A DNA stretch of 64,000 nucleotides from Owenia fusiformis (Eukaryota > Annelida > Polychaeta > Sabellida > Oweniidae), in NCBI GenBank assembly GCA_903813345.2, contig CAIIXF020000002.1, positions 26,721,406 to 26,785,405 of the forward strand. The letters are read 5' to 3'. The translations under genes were made by a program, and so were the position numbers. Shown here piece by piece: positions 10,586 to 23,230 of this stretch. Each line of letters starts with the position of its first letter. Position 1 is the stretch's first letter. The notes beneath the pieces were generated by a model. It did not search any database. It was not told the DNA's origin and was given only the letters and a program-made list of their open reading frames with translations.

Positions 10586-11124
10586 GAGGGTTTGCACCCA
10601 TCATGCCTCCCCCCCCCCCGCCACACCAATGATCTAATACAAATGGTCACCCAAATACTTGAATTGGTGATTATTCTGATATACATGAATCATTTTAATG
10701 TTTTTTTTATATTTGCAAATCAAGGGTAAGGTAGATGATAAATATTATGTTGTGGCATACAGATTCATGAATTTAGTGTTCTTTGGCATTTGCTGCGCTA
10801 TGGAGTTAGCATATTTCTAGTACTTTATTCAATTTACTGGACATAAGTGAATGATAAATGAACAAAAGGCACAATACAGAAAAGAAAATAATTTAAATAT
10901 TATTTGCTTATTTCAGGATGTATGGCATGGGTAATCAGCATGTCAAAAACATATAGATAGAATATGGTGGAATAACAGCAGGGAATAGATGGAAAAACAG
11001 ATTGCATGTGGAATTGCCACAATACTTCACCGGTATTTATCGTGAAGAACAACTTTTATTTAATTCACTGGAAGGAGCTGTTGACATATGAACAATTAGG
11101 ATGATAAATGATATGGAGGGCTTG
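10586..11124. other. Non-coding flank of the 11.3-kb element
   Basis: No gene is supported. The last ~113 bp (11,011-11,124) resemble the sequence just beyond the other side of the element (22,421-22,535), so the insertion probably entered a short tandem duplication. Confidence 0.45.
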
Positions 11125-11960
11125 CACAGCAAAAAATGTGAATCAAACCACTGAATCCTGGAGTCAGGATTCATACAGGATTCATATGCACATATGAATC
11201 CTGTATGAATCCTGCCTCCAGGATTCATACAGGATTCGCTGTTTAAATAGTTTACAAATGAATCCTGCCTTCAGGAATCATACAGGATTCATATGCAATA
11301 TAGTTTACAAATGAATCCAGCCTTCAGGATTCGTACAGGATTCATATAGAAGGTAGTTTGCAAATGAATCCTGCCTTCAGGAATCATACAGGATTCATAT
11401 GCAATATAGTTTACAAATGAATCCAGCCTTCGGGATTCGTACAGGATTCATATAGAAGGTAGTTTGCAAATGAATCCTGCCTTCAGGAATCATACAGGAT
11501 TCATATGCAATATAGTTTACAAATGAATCCAGCCTTCAGGATTCGTACAGGATTCATATAGAAGGTAGTTTGCAAATGAATCCTGTAGCCAGGATTCAAG
11601 CAGGATTCATATGCAATATAGTTTACAAATGAATCCAGCCTTCAGGAATCATACAGGAATCAAACGAAAATTGGAATTGATGTGTATGTTTCTATTCTAA
11701 CACTCACATTGGCGTATCGCATATATTACGCCAAATGCGCACAGGCGTACCAAATGAATTCGAAAAATTTAATAAAAATGTGTAATTATTTAAAAGTTGT
11801 TCTGTGTGCTAATTTAAAATACATTGTTTTATTTATATTGTCTTCCCCGAATGGGTATATAAACTTTAAATATACATGTAGCCATGTTTATTGAAAAAAG
11901 GACATTGTTTTTATTCGGTCCGTTTTATTCTTATTGGTATTAACTCGCAAATGTCACTAC
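11125..11960 (+). repeat. Left terminal inverted repeat with internal 106-bp tandem repeats
   Basis: The outer ~560 bp are tandem units of 106 bp (landmark GAAGGTAGTTTGCAAATG at 11,349, 11,455 and 11,561), each made of two ~53-bp half units that are themselves small palindromes (GAATCCTG..CAGGATTC). The inner ~280 bp are single-copy and contain a 70-codon open frame at 11,682-11,894. The same frame occurs in the other arm only because the arms are copies. Confidence 0.88.
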
Positions 11961-12000
11961 ATAGAGGTTTGTTGCAAGACCATTTCTGCGATGACCAAGG

Positions 12001-12284
12001 AGCGTATTTTGGTTTTATAACGGGGATATTGTACGAGCTGAAATAACAAATAAAAGACATGTTCTTATTCTTTCCTTTGATTGTCGTATTAAGCTGCGCT
12101 GCACGCATAACGTTAAGATTGTTAAAACATTAAAAACAAAACTTTATTTTCTTTCAATTTACATAAAAATGAAACAGATTAGATTCGAATTTCAGTCACA
12201 CCATTCACTGGTCAAAGGAAGTTCAAATATCTAGACTAATCAAATGTCTGAGAATTAGATAACTGTCTGGGATCCAATGTATAG
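12001..12284 (+). repeat. Internal block shared with the element at 50.2-61.5 kb
   Basis: From TTTTGGTTTTATAACGGGGA to CTGTCTGGGATCCAATGT this matches 53,962-54,245 in the same orientation with modest divergence and a few small indels. It links the two giant elements. Confidence 0.8.
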
Positions 12285-15200
12285 CCAAAACGCTAAAAAA
12301 ATCTCTGACTGACAGCTGGGTACGTCGATCGGTGCACTCCTCGATGCATTGGCCAACTCCAACGTGGATCGGAGAATGCATCATGATAAACCATGACATC
12401 TCATTTCTTCTAAGAAATGTACAGTACTGATCATGCCTGAAATCACACCGGCACGCGCCTAGGTGTTTTGTGTTTTGGAATGAAAAGATTTGATGGTGTT
12501 AATTTATTTTTATATTGGAATGTATACCAATATTATTTTTTAATTGAGGATAAGGGCTCCGCCTAATCTGACTTTGATGGCTCGAAATCTGTAAATCGAG
12601 AGCCATGTACATGTAGCAGTTAAAACAGAAAAGCCCATTAGAGTTGAATAAATCATGGACCTATATCCTATAGGTCCATGAATAAATACATATCAATGAA
12701 TTATCTGTTCATATAATTTTAATATATTTATTCTAATAGGCTAATTGACACTTAAACATGCATTTAATTAATGCGTTGTGTTTGGGATTCATAATATTAC
12801 TAAATACAGTATCTAAAATTGATTATATGAAGTGTACCTGTTATTTTTACATTAAAGATGATCTGTTTTATTAGTCGCAACAAAACTTTTTTAAGTACAT
12901 GTAGTATATCCGATCGTACATCAGTGAAGAAGCTACGGCTACCCGTTTTACGTGCAGTATGGCAATTCTTGAAATACTTGTATTTATTATGAATTACATT
13001 ATTAGTCCAAAATACACATTTCGTTCAATAAGAAACACATAAAAACGTTCAATACATTATCTATCACGCCCAGCGATCGGACAAAATGAACGAAGGAGGG
13101 AGGTCAGCCCATTTTTGATAGACACCAGGTGCCTCTACAGGTGAATAAAAACAACGTATTGCAAAAACCGTATTGTTATATTAAGATCTAGGAGTATTAT
13201 AGTACTAAGTGTTCGAACGCGGGATTTCTAAACTGCCACCAGACTACTGACTCTATAAAATACGCTTTACTACTAATTATTGAACCGTTCAGTGAACCAG
13301 ATTTGGAATCAATAGTTGTAGTCCGTGATAAAATGAACTTGATACATGTTACTTGAATTTCTATCAACTCATTTTTATGATCAGAGATGGTCAAACGCTA
13401 TATTCTATTGACAACGTAACATTCATTTGTCATCGTGACCTGCAGGTCATGCCAACCATCAACATGCAATGGTGTATCAAACTTGAAATCAGGAGTTTTA
13501 TTTAGACGGGACTTCCCCTTTTTATGTCACCACCATAAGTGGTCACATATTGTTAAAGTCTCCAACTTTTTTATGTACGGTGTTTAGCGTCTGGGGTCGG
13601 CGTTCAGCGTCTGTAACAAATGGCGGGTGGTGACATTTTTCATGTTTATGCCTTGTTTAATATTTAAGGCTCCAAATGAAATATGATATCTGATATCATC
13701 ATGATGTTATTCTTATTATATTATTCTGTTTTGCAGGTGCCAATGAGTATGACACACAAGCAGTGACAATTGAGATTTCAAGTCCAGTTTGAAGAACAAT
13801 ACGCCGTTCTTCAAGTTATAGCCCAGGGAGTTCAAGTTTATGCATCTTGCCTCAAGTAAAGTGTTAAAGACAGGACCGTTGGGGAAATGGCACAGTTGCT
13901 TGATGCAAGAGTAAAACTTTGAAATAACCATAGATAATATTACAATAGATAAAAGTTTGGCATGCATTATTTTTTTCGTTTCATTATTAGATTTGAGAGC
14001 AGGTAGACGTATACAGCAGTGCAGTGAATTATGTTTGTATTTTAAGAAGTTGTTTTTCAGGTGTTACCAGCGATGATTGCAGGCATGAATACACTTTAAA
14101 TATATTTCCTAACATATTCCTTCAGTAAATACACCCGTTTGCATGTTTTAAATAAGCCGTAAATAAAATGTTTAAACTTTGTTAGCATGGTCTATAAACT
14201 ACAACGACCGTCAACCTGTTTAGGTTTTGATTTCTTTTGTTGAAATTAGATTAAGAAATAAGTCTTTCAAATGACACCAGTGTCTTTAGGGTTGAGGTTT
14301 TAGGTCGGTTTAAATTAGAATAATTCTTTACTATCTGGTTTTGTTTGCTTCATTGTGAAATGTTCATCGATTTGTTATTTTTCGAATCATTTCCATTTCG
14401 TTACATAAGTTATTTGGAATAAACTTAATTTCAGCTAAAATGCAGGGTAGTGCATGGCTGTTTTTGAAAATTTTGACGTTTTGTTGCTTATCACCGTATT
14501 AATTATGAGCACAAGTTTTTTATTTTGTTTATTTGTTTTTATTTCTTATACAAGTACAAGTAAGTTATACATTGCAAGTCACACCCGTAGTAAACCCTGC
14601 ATTGCCTTACAAAGTTTACATGAGCAGTTTCGAGAAACATTAGAATATGGGAGGGGTTCAAGAAGAGACCCGGTGTAAAAGGGTAGGAGGTCCAGACAGT
14701 ATCTGTTGGAATGTTATATATTTCCCTATCCATTATATGATAGGCGTATGCATGAGTGGAGGGTTGTGGAAATAGGGCCTCGTGAGAGATACATGTACTT
14801 GACAGACAGTAATTGTTTACACCCCCCCCCCCCCTTCCTTGAAATGCTGAACTAATGTGCTTTTTTGTTCATTGAAACAATACGAAATCAAAATTGACTA
14901 GTTTCCTAATTACAGTAAAAACAAACGGCTGATTAGAAGATTACAGTGACTGTTTCCCGTCATTACATAACAATGTTGAAGGTGGGCAAAGGAAATCGAG
15001 TCTGTATTGATCTAGTTAATAAGCATGATACGTGATTGCAAACGTAGAGTAAAGGAAATGCCAGGAAATTTTTTAGAATTCTCATTGTAATCAGAACTAT
15101 GTGAATTTATACCATTCGCTCGGACATGGGCTAAAATTTTGATTCTTTTCAGCCTAATATTCTATCCAACAGCATTAAATGATCAAACTCAATTATTTAG

Positions 15201-15379
15201 TAAAACTTCAATAAGGGATCACGTGAATTTCGATACAGCAGTAAATGAAAGTTTTATGCTTATTATGCGGGAACTATGAAATATTAGATTTAATTACCTA
15301 GGTACCGTATTCGGGGGGACATTTTATCCTTTTTAGATTTTATATCGATTTTGACATTTTTGGCCTCTGGCTATGAAAT

Positions 15380-15616
15380 ATGTCTCTGATATTTATGTAT
15401 TTCCCGAGAGAAAATTGGACATTTGCGGGGCCTGATGCAAGACTAGTTATCTGTTTTCCTGGCTTGTTTGAAATGGATAAACTTTGCAATGTCGTATGTT
15501 TCAATGAAGCCAATGTGGGAATGACAGACTGTAGACCTAGAAATCCATATTTATATACTTTTGATCGAGATAGAATAGTAATACAAAATATAGTATTCCA
15601 ATTTCCAGTATCATAA
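15380..15616 (+). other. Orphan open frame, 78 codons, unrecognised
   Basis: The predicted peptide is cysteine-containing (five Cys in the middle third) and less low-complexity than its neighbours, with segments such as NWTFAGPDARLVICFPG and RPRNPYLYTFDRDRIVIQN. It could be an exon remnant or cargo inside the 11.3-kb element. I recognise no family and see no signal peptide; a chance frame remains quite possible. Confidence 0.15.
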
Positions 15617-15667
15617 TAGACACCAACTTTTAAATACTAAAACAGAACAGAAAACACGGGAAACACA

Positions 15668-15765
15668 GGGGCGTAGTCAACTTTCAGTCAGGGGGGGGGT
15701 GCGATTGCCCCTTAAAAATTCGGTTTTCAGTCAGAATGGGGTGGGGGTGCGATTAGCAAGCAACT
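15668..15765. repeat. Fragment of the GCGTAGCCAG G-tract MITE
   Basis: GGGCGTAGTCAACTTTCAGTCA followed by nine G and GTGCGATTGC (read in pieces) matches the left end of the copy at 60,952. The fragment seems duplicated on itself (TCAGTCAGAATGGGGTGGGG). No right end is visible. Confidence 0.6.
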
Positions 15766-15929
15766 TAATTATTAACTTTCAAGTCTTAACAATTTAACAT
15801 GTAACTGTAACATGTAACTGTAACATATAACATATATATCGCCTCGAGGGGTCATTTTAGCTTGATGAATAACCCCTCTGGTATTAGAGAGGTTTCGCAC
15901 AATGGATTAACCTCAACTCGTTTTAGTGC

Positions 15930-16030
15930 TGTACCCTACGCGCAGAGCCTAGAAATAAACTACAGAAGATGAAGCTCTCTTTTAATTAAGAAGTGAAGTC
16001 GAACGAATGTAAAGGGTAATAAATTTGGTG
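15930..16030 (-). repeat. Dispersed repeat (CTTTGCATTCG..AAGAGAGCTTCGTCTT), inverted copy
   Basis: The reverse complement of 15,960-16,020 matches 4850-4890 and 60,640-60,680: CTTTACATTCGTTCGACTTC, then ACTTCTTAATTAAAAGAGAG. The unit has no coding content. Confidence 0.65.
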
Positions 16031-17429
16031 AACACAACACGTTGAGCTAAAAACTTGCGAAACCTCTCTATAAACGCATTGTTGAACGCAAATGATCATG
16101 TGGATTCACTTAAATTCTGAATTATATTCAACTGTTTCTGTAAACTTCAACGAATGCATTTAATCCCATGATGCGTTTCACTCCTATCTGGAGTCTGGGA
16201 GTGCAGACTTGCACCCCGGGACTTGCACCAACCCTTGCCCCTCTTCCACCCCGTGTCATCCTTGAGGTCCATGCATAGCCAAACACTTCACATGCCTGTA
16301 TCACCCCGTTAATGGAAACAACCTGTAAAAAATGAATATCATATTAAACAAATGCCTTTTATGACCAGGTGACCGAGACATCAAAGTGATATTGAGTAAA
16401 TTTCCTCCAACTCAAAACGTAATTATCTCTTCATAAAATCTAAAGTTCATAATCCTTATCTAAATTGTGTATGGAACAAAACCAGAAGTCTGTTATATTA
16501 TTAGTCTACAAAATGTCCGGTGACTTAACTGTATGGAATTTTGAAATATAAAAATTTTATTGTAGATATATAACCTAAACACATCAACATGGAAAAATTC
16601 AATACAGTTATATTGTAACAATATTCATATTATATTGATTAGAGGGACCAAACACATTCGCTATTGCTAAGGTTTCTACGACTTTAACTGTCTTATCAGC
16701 ATCTTGATCCATCAAGGTATTACAATATTGTATGACTGAAGGAATACACTGGTATGCTATGTCAGAGCAGCATGAAATCACAATTACACTATGCTTAATA
16801 GGCGGCTTCATACTCCTTACGTCTCAAAATCTCTTAATTTTCAAATGGGAGTATATCATTTTCGTGAGCGGGATTTGGCGGGACAATACGATTTTCTTTC
16901 AAAATCAAAAATATTCCAAGGTGTTATTCATCGGGAAGTAGTATCATGGGATAAATTTAGATATATCATTGCATCCCACGACCGGTTTGATTATCAATAC
17001 GCAATCAGTCTGGTACTGGTCAAGCAGTAATAAATAACAGACGCTAATAAGACACAGGATGCAATCAGGTTAATTATCGTCTTTTATTGTCTTAAGTCTC
17101 AGCGTACCTTGTAAGATAATCATTCCCGTTTGATTTTGTTTGAATCGAAATTAAACGGAGGAGGGGGGGGGGGTGAACATTTAAATCTTAATTTTATTCC
17201 TTACAATAGTTAAGAAAACAAACAAAAGACCATTCACTAATCCATCAATTTCCGTGCTCTGCGGATGTTTGGCTACTTTGATTACAGAAAAGTCTAAACA
17301 TCATCCAGAACTCTGATTGCAGCAGAAGTCGTCTAGGACTCTGATTATAGAAAATATCGTCTTAGCTTTTGATTACAGAGATCGTCTAGGTTTTCATCTT
17401 TAGACCCACCTTGTGGATTGAGTGTATCA

Positions 17430-17600
17430 TGATCACTTCCAGAGTGATGGGGGCAGGGGGTCCACATTAAACAACATTGGTCATCACTTAAGTTAAAAAA
17501 AGCTCAGAATGATGAAAAACTGCACGATTTTAAATAAATTTTGGAGAGAGGCGTTCTTGAACCCCCCCCCCCCCCCTTCTCTGACTAGGGGTCTGACTTT
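17430..17600. repeat. Decayed copy of the G-tract MITE of 2002-2215
   Basis: Shared internal text includes AGCTCAGAATGATGAAAAACTG and TGCACGATTTTAAATAAATTT followed by a C run of 17 at ~17,561. The terminal GTAGCCAGG boxes are degraded. Confidence 0.55.
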
Positions 17601-18514
17601 GTCAAATGTCATGGAGGTCGCAACTATATTCATAGAAAAGCATAAATTAAATAACTTCCCCACATTTTTGCGTCTTTGATTTTTATTTTCTTATCCTTCA
17701 GGAAAAAAACTAAAAATAGAAGGACATGTGATTTGATCGTATATCCTATACCAAAGGTCTCAAAAGTTTTAAATTATTTTTGAAAAACCTCTACCACAGA
17801 AATAACACCGGAGGAGATGGAAATGACTTTGAAGCCTTACAAATTAATGTTTCAAAAGTACACAAGCGCTTGCGTGTATACTTGCTAACTGTCAAAACAA
17901 AACAAAGAATGCAATTTTATTGGCGATCATGCACATGCTCTCTTCGAGAGCTTTACCATACTTAAGTCAATTATCAGAAAACTTTATGAATTAAAATCAA
18001 TTGTAGGCTATATGGAATTCCTTGTTAGCTAACTCCCGTTAAAGATTAGTATAAACAAAACACATAGATAGAACAAAAAGTCCTTTGAAAAGTATATCAA
18101 AATGAAAAATGGATTAATAAATATTTCAACATATAAATCCGCTTATTAAGGAATAACAATTAACACAACTGGAAAAAATGTTCATGCCTTATAATCAGCC
18201 ATCTCGATGCAGATAAAACCGTCTAGATAGAACAAGTAACAATAACGAAAACAATTAGCAGATCCATGCCAATTAATTAATTATCGGACTTTGGATTTTT
18301 CTTAGTTTATACTCGCTTCAACAACTGCGCACCCCTCTCTTGTCAGTAAACACAGTTCGGAAGAAATCATCATGAGATTTTGACATTGTACTTGAGGCAA
18401 TTTTCATAAACTATAACATAAAGACCGGCGTGTTATAATCTTGACGACTCATTTAACCTGCCATATATTGCCCGTGTTGTCGTAATTTTCAAATTTGATA
18501 AACAATTTTCGAAA

Positions 18515-18625
18515 CCGTATTTTTAGATGTACTTTTTCATGTAGATTTCAAATTATGACATCACTTTGACTGAATTTTGAATATTTAATGACGTAAATCA
18601 AGATTATTTCTACTCGCATCTAGTC
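18515..18625 (+). repeat. Right-end fragment of the 7783-8207 MITE
   Basis: It matches 8105-8207: CATGTAGATTTCAAAT, TGACTGAATTTTGAAT, AATGACGTAAATCAAGAT and TTTCTACTCGCATCT. It ends at the same place as the complete element. Confidence 0.75.
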
Positions 18626-21579
18626 TATTTCAAGGGGAATATGTGAAACAGAATACAAATATTACATACGATATATTAAGAACGGAATGATAAAGTATGT
18701 AAAATTCCTGCTGAATATACAGTATGCATGTATGAATCTGGGAAATCTCTCGGTGTATCGAATGTTGCGACGATCGGAACATTCACTGGTTTAATCCCGG
18801 GGGTTTAATCTCCCGACGTGATATACAGCAAGTACTCCCGGGCAAGTACAATCCTTTGGAATACCAAAGCATTAGATAAAGTGAGACTCTAATAGATCAG
18901 AATGTCCCGACACGGAAATCAGAATGACAGAAATATAATTTTGAATAATTTTGAGAGGTAGGGAATCGAACAATTTTGTAATTCCAATGCTGCCCTTTGT
19001 GTTTTATCAACATTATACAACGATGCAAACAAAACAGATCGTATTTAAATCTTATTCTAATTTTAATTCCTACATGAAATCGCAGCCCCCCCCCCCCAAA
19101 CACTGGTAACATTTTAAAGACTTTATCTAATTCAAACAATCAAATCAAATCCAAATTAAAACATGCAAACAGGTATATCTGCTTATGGAGGAATATCCGA
19201 GGAAATGTGTGACGCTGGTTTTCAGTCCTTAATCGCCGCTTAATACCTGAAAAGCAACTTATCTGCTTATTATAAGTTATCAAATAATTTAACAATTAAA
19301 CAGAAACAATGCATGCCAAACATTTATCTATAATTGTTATATTACGGTTATTTTATAGTTTGCACTTGCATCGAGCAACTGACGTGTATCGGGCTGTGTA
19401 TACCCCTTTCTCAAACCCAATATGGGATTTAACACGTCACTTGAGGCAAGATTCATAAACTATATCTCCACGGGCTATAATTTGAAGAACGCCACTGACG
19501 GATCTGTCCCTTTTGGATGGGCTGTATTGTTCTTGTGTGTATCTTACCCACGGGAACCTACAAAACAGATATAATTGCATTGTGAAAAGGAAGTCCCGTC
19601 TCTATAAAACTTCCTAGAATAAGATTCAAGTAGTGTATATAAACATCCATATTTGCAAAAATAACGATAAACCACTGTCATTAAGTAGTTGTAGTACCAT
19701 ATTCGTATAGCTTTTGGGAAAGACGATAAAACGCAAAATATGATTGGAATATTTGCTGAAGTCTGGGATCGATGATCTGACAGAAAATTTAAGGAAGGCG
19801 TTGATCATGACTGAGCAAAATGAAAGAGCAAAATAATAATAATTGCAATTTATGTTTATCATTTCAACTATTCCGAGTCAGAGAAAATCAAGAATAAAAA
19901 TGAAACTTTCCTTAGATATCTGTCGCATTGGCTTTACCGGGAAGGCTAGTTCCGGGGGGGGGGGGGGCTTGTTTAAATTTTAAATTATTAAGATCAAAAT
20001 GGTAAGGTCATATTGACGAATTTCCAAAATGACAAATTATTGTGCAGTGCGTTAAATTGGAATATCTTTTGATTCTTTTCCACTGGGGTACGCTAATATC
20101 CGATCTTAGTACTTCAATATTTTTGTTTGAAAACAAGATCTTTAATGTAAACATCCGCATTTCAATATATCCTGAGACTATCATAGAATAATTCTGTGAA
20201 TCCCAAGCACAACCCATCACAATATCAGTCTATAAGTCAATCTGTATAACAACAAATGAATAACAATCCCGAAAACAGTTCAACTATATTTGGCTTTGAC
20301 TTATTTGTTTGAGAGGGACACGAAATGTAGGAATAAAAGTCACCGACGGTCCAACTTCAACTGCGAACAATCTACATATACAGACTTATCTTACTAATTT
20401 AAATAATCATTTGTCCTCATCGTGATTTGCCCGTCTGATTATACAGGTTTTACTTTCAATTTAGCCTCACTCAGACACACAAATAAAATGTAAAATTATA
20501 ACATCATATTATAAAAACATTATCCAACCTCGAATTAACACTAATGAACACGATGTGATGACTTTATTACTATCTATGAGGAACCATTAAACAATTATGA
20601 ACGAAATCCAGATACGTACAGTTTATTCATGAATTTGGAATATAATGATGGTCTGTACTGTATACAATATAATAAATAAACATATTTCCTCACCGTAAAA
20701 CTCAGTGCAAAAGGAAGCACACTTCTTTGCGCATAGAATCCCGGGACCTGTCGGAATTTTCCCACTGTGATACTCAAAGATGCAGAAGCTTCAAACATCG
20801 AGGCGGGGAAAAGAGGCCTTTTTTCGAAGAAGTATTTTACAGCAAAACATTAATTTGCATCGATTGTAGACCTATCTATTCCATTATTTTGTAATATGTA
20901 GGCTAACTAACTTTCACGTAAGGTAGATTCCCCGGGTAGATTCGCGAGATTCGTGATTATTCCCCCGGGATTAGGCTATTCCAAAGCAAACACCAAAGAT
21001 ACCAAATCGAACTCCCAATGAATTATTGATCGTATCTATCCTAGGGCCTATCATTTCAATGTAATTTAAAGGCTTACAGGGGTGCTTCAAAATCATCCCT
21101 GCGGCCCAAGAGTAATTCATTGCATTGTGACATTCATGAGCTGCTATGAAAGCAGTGAAGGACCGATCTTGAAGGATGCTTCAAAATCGGGTTCAAATTG
21201 TAATATTGAGGCCTACTAATCTTTCATAACACGTGACGCATTCTATATTAGCATTAAGAAATGAGAAATGGGCGTAGGAGCGGAGTAAGAGACCCAGGAT
21301 AAGAAGAACCATTGGGCAAGATGGCCCACCAAGTTTGTTTATCATCAAATATACATCGCCTGATATTATCTCCTGACAGGGACAGCATCGATCTCAATGG
21401 CCATTGCACTTTGTTTCATTTAGGCGGCACCTTCTCCAAGAAGAAACTCTTTTAACGGCACCACTTCTGTAAGTCTGTGGTAAAAAACCTCCCGTCCGAA
21501 GAAGTTATCTTACAGAACGGCCCCTTTTGACCCTCGGGGGCCCTTCTTGCCCTGCCATGGCCACACAAAACCATTTCCA

Positions 21580-22415
21580 GTAGTGACATTTGCGAGTTAA
21601 TACCAATAAGAATAAAACGGACCGAATAAAAACAATGTCCTTTTTTCAATAAACATGGCTACATGTATATTTAAAGTTTATATACCCATTCGGGGAAGAC
21701 AATATAAATAAAACAATGTATTTTAAATTAGCACACAGAACAACTTTTAAATAATTACACATTTTTATTAAATTTTTCGAATTCATTTGGTACGCCTGTG
21801 CGCATTTGGCGTAATATATGCGATACGCCAATGTGAGTGTTAGAATAGAAACATACACATCAATTCCAATTTTCGTTTGATTCCTGTATGATTCCTGAAG
21901 GCTGGATTCATTTGTAAACTATATTGCATATGAATCCTGCTTGAATCCTGGCTACAGGATTCATTTGCAAACTACCTTCTATATGAATCCTGTACGAATC
22001 CTGAAGGCTGGATTCATTTGTAAACTATATTGCATATGAATCCTGTATGATTCCTGAAGGCAGGATTCATTTGCAAACTACCTTCTATATGAATCCTGTA
22101 CGAATCCCGAAGGCTGGATTCATTTGTAAACTATATTGCATATGAATCCTGTATGATTCCTGAAGGCAGGATTCATTTGCAAACTACCTTCTATATGAAT
22201 CCTGTACGAATCCTGAAGGCTGGATTCATTTGTAAACTATATTGCATATGAATCCTGTATGATTCCTGAAGGCAGGATTCATTTGTAAACTATTTAAACA
22301 GCGAATCCTGTATGAATCCTGGAGGCAGGATTCATACAGGATTCATATGTGCATATGAATCCTGTATGAATCCTGACTCCAGGATTCAGTGGTTTGATTC
22401 ACATTTTTTGCTGTG
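21580..22415 (-). repeat. Right terminal inverted repeat of the 11.3-kb element
   Basis: It is the reverse complement of 11,125-11,960, the same 836 bp length, with the tandem 106-bp units in register. Such identity over arms 9.6 kb apart implies recent insertion or recent gene conversion between arms. Confidence 0.9.
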
Positions 22416-22893
22416 TTGAGGAATGACCACATTACTTCACCAGTGTTTATATACATATATATTAGCTGATTAAAAAATAAAAAGACATATGCAACATTAA
22501 CAATAGGCATAATATATGATACAGGATGGCACACAAGGATTTATGTACATACTGCAAATCATATTCAAGGATATTTAAAAGATACCAGATGGAATGATGA
22601 TTTGTGACAGTTGTGATTCTTATAGACCATGATGTGAGTCAACTCTGGAGATGCCCCCCCCCCCCTCACACACAAACAATAGCATTTTGAATCAAGTGTG
22701 TACATGCCACCCCTCCCAATAAACTTTAGCAACATTTCAAAGATAAAAGACTGATGTTGATATAATTCAGTACAAAGATGAAAAATGGAATTTTTTGCAA
22801 GGGTTAATATAGTATGGTAATTACATAGAGATACATGTATGTGATGGCTTGATAGCATATACTTTGATCAGCATTAGTCAAGTTTTGAAATCA
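22416..22893. other. Non-coding flank
   Basis: It contains the TTG duplication (22,416-22,418) and the ~113-bp segment related to 11,011-11,124. A run of 11 C lies at 22,655-22,665. No gene is supported. Confidence 0.45.
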
Positions 22894-23000
22894 CTTTATC
22901 CCGCAGCAAATTTTTTTACCAAGCGCTGGTACGGGACAGTGGGTTTGAAAACCTGACTGTCCCGTAGCTCAGTGCTACAAAGTGCTCATACGGGATAAAG
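22894..23000. repeat. Compound hairpin (CTTTATCCCG .. CGGGATAAAG)
   Basis: The outer arms CTTTATCCCG / CGGGATAAAG enclose the inner arms GGTACGGGACAGT..GGTTT / AAACC..ACTGTCCCGTA. Together they form an imperfect ~100-base stem. Further GATCGGG and ATATCCCG words follow downstream to ~23,110. Function is unknown; it may be the end structure of a foldback element. Confidence 0.6.
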
Positions 23001-23230
23001 GTGTTTGACTTCGTGAATATCCCGCGAGCCCTATAAAATTACGTGACAGTGTAACTTCGATTCATCATATCCCGATCTGTGAAAAACATTTGTCGTGATC
23101 GGGACTAAAAATCAGATCTGTATCCTCGACAATAATAGTATTTGTTTGCTATCAGTATCAGCAATGGTCATTTTTATTTTCTAGCACTCGATCGGGACCA
23201 GCTGGGTGTACAGTGTAACTGTATTCTTAA
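23001..23230. other. Non-coding sequence
   Basis: Short; no gene or complete repeat is recognised. Confidence 0.35.

Larger units (their letters stand above)
12285..21579. other. Interior of the 11.3-kb element, mostly non-coding
   Basis: No transposase or other known domain could be recognised. Short open frames (14,454-14,678 with a hydrophobic start; 16,791-17,030; 19,626-19,862 minus; 20,008-20,220 minus; 20,595-20,798 minus) have no family match I can name. An inverted, diverged repeat pairs 13,770-13,870 (CGTTCTTCAAGTTATAGCCC.. CTTGCCTCAAGTAA) with 19,425-19,500, and a third relative lies at 18,390-18,460. A small perfect hairpin lies at 12,652-12,680 (CATGGACCTATA/TATAGGTCCATG). GGTGACATTT-type text at 13,540-13,640 (GGCGTTCAGCGTCTGTAACA) resembles 39,460-39,520. 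C/G runs lie near 14,822, 17,164, 17,563, 19,086 and 19,956. Confidence 0.5.
11125..22415. mobile_element. 11.3-kb inverted-repeat DNA element (CACAG ends, TTG duplication)
   Basis: The ends are CACAGCAAAAAATGTGAATC and its exact complement. Both arms are 836 bp and look near-identical by eye, and TTG flanks both sides (11,122-11,124 and 22,416-22,418). CACWR ends with a 3-bp duplication fit the CMC (CACTA/EnSpm-like) group, but no transposase can be read between the arms, so it is non-autonomous or carries eroded or unrecognised genes. A second member appears to lie at 50,228-61,457: similar length (11,230 bp), CACAA ends, 3-bp duplication, and a shared internal block (12,001-12,284 with 53,962-54,245). 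The superfamily call is inference. Confidence 0.75.

Noticed and set aside
11682-11894. A 70-codon frame found identically at 21,646-21,858 on the other strand
   Set aside because: The two are simply the same place in the two near-identical terminal inverted repeats; identity is not evidence of coding selection.
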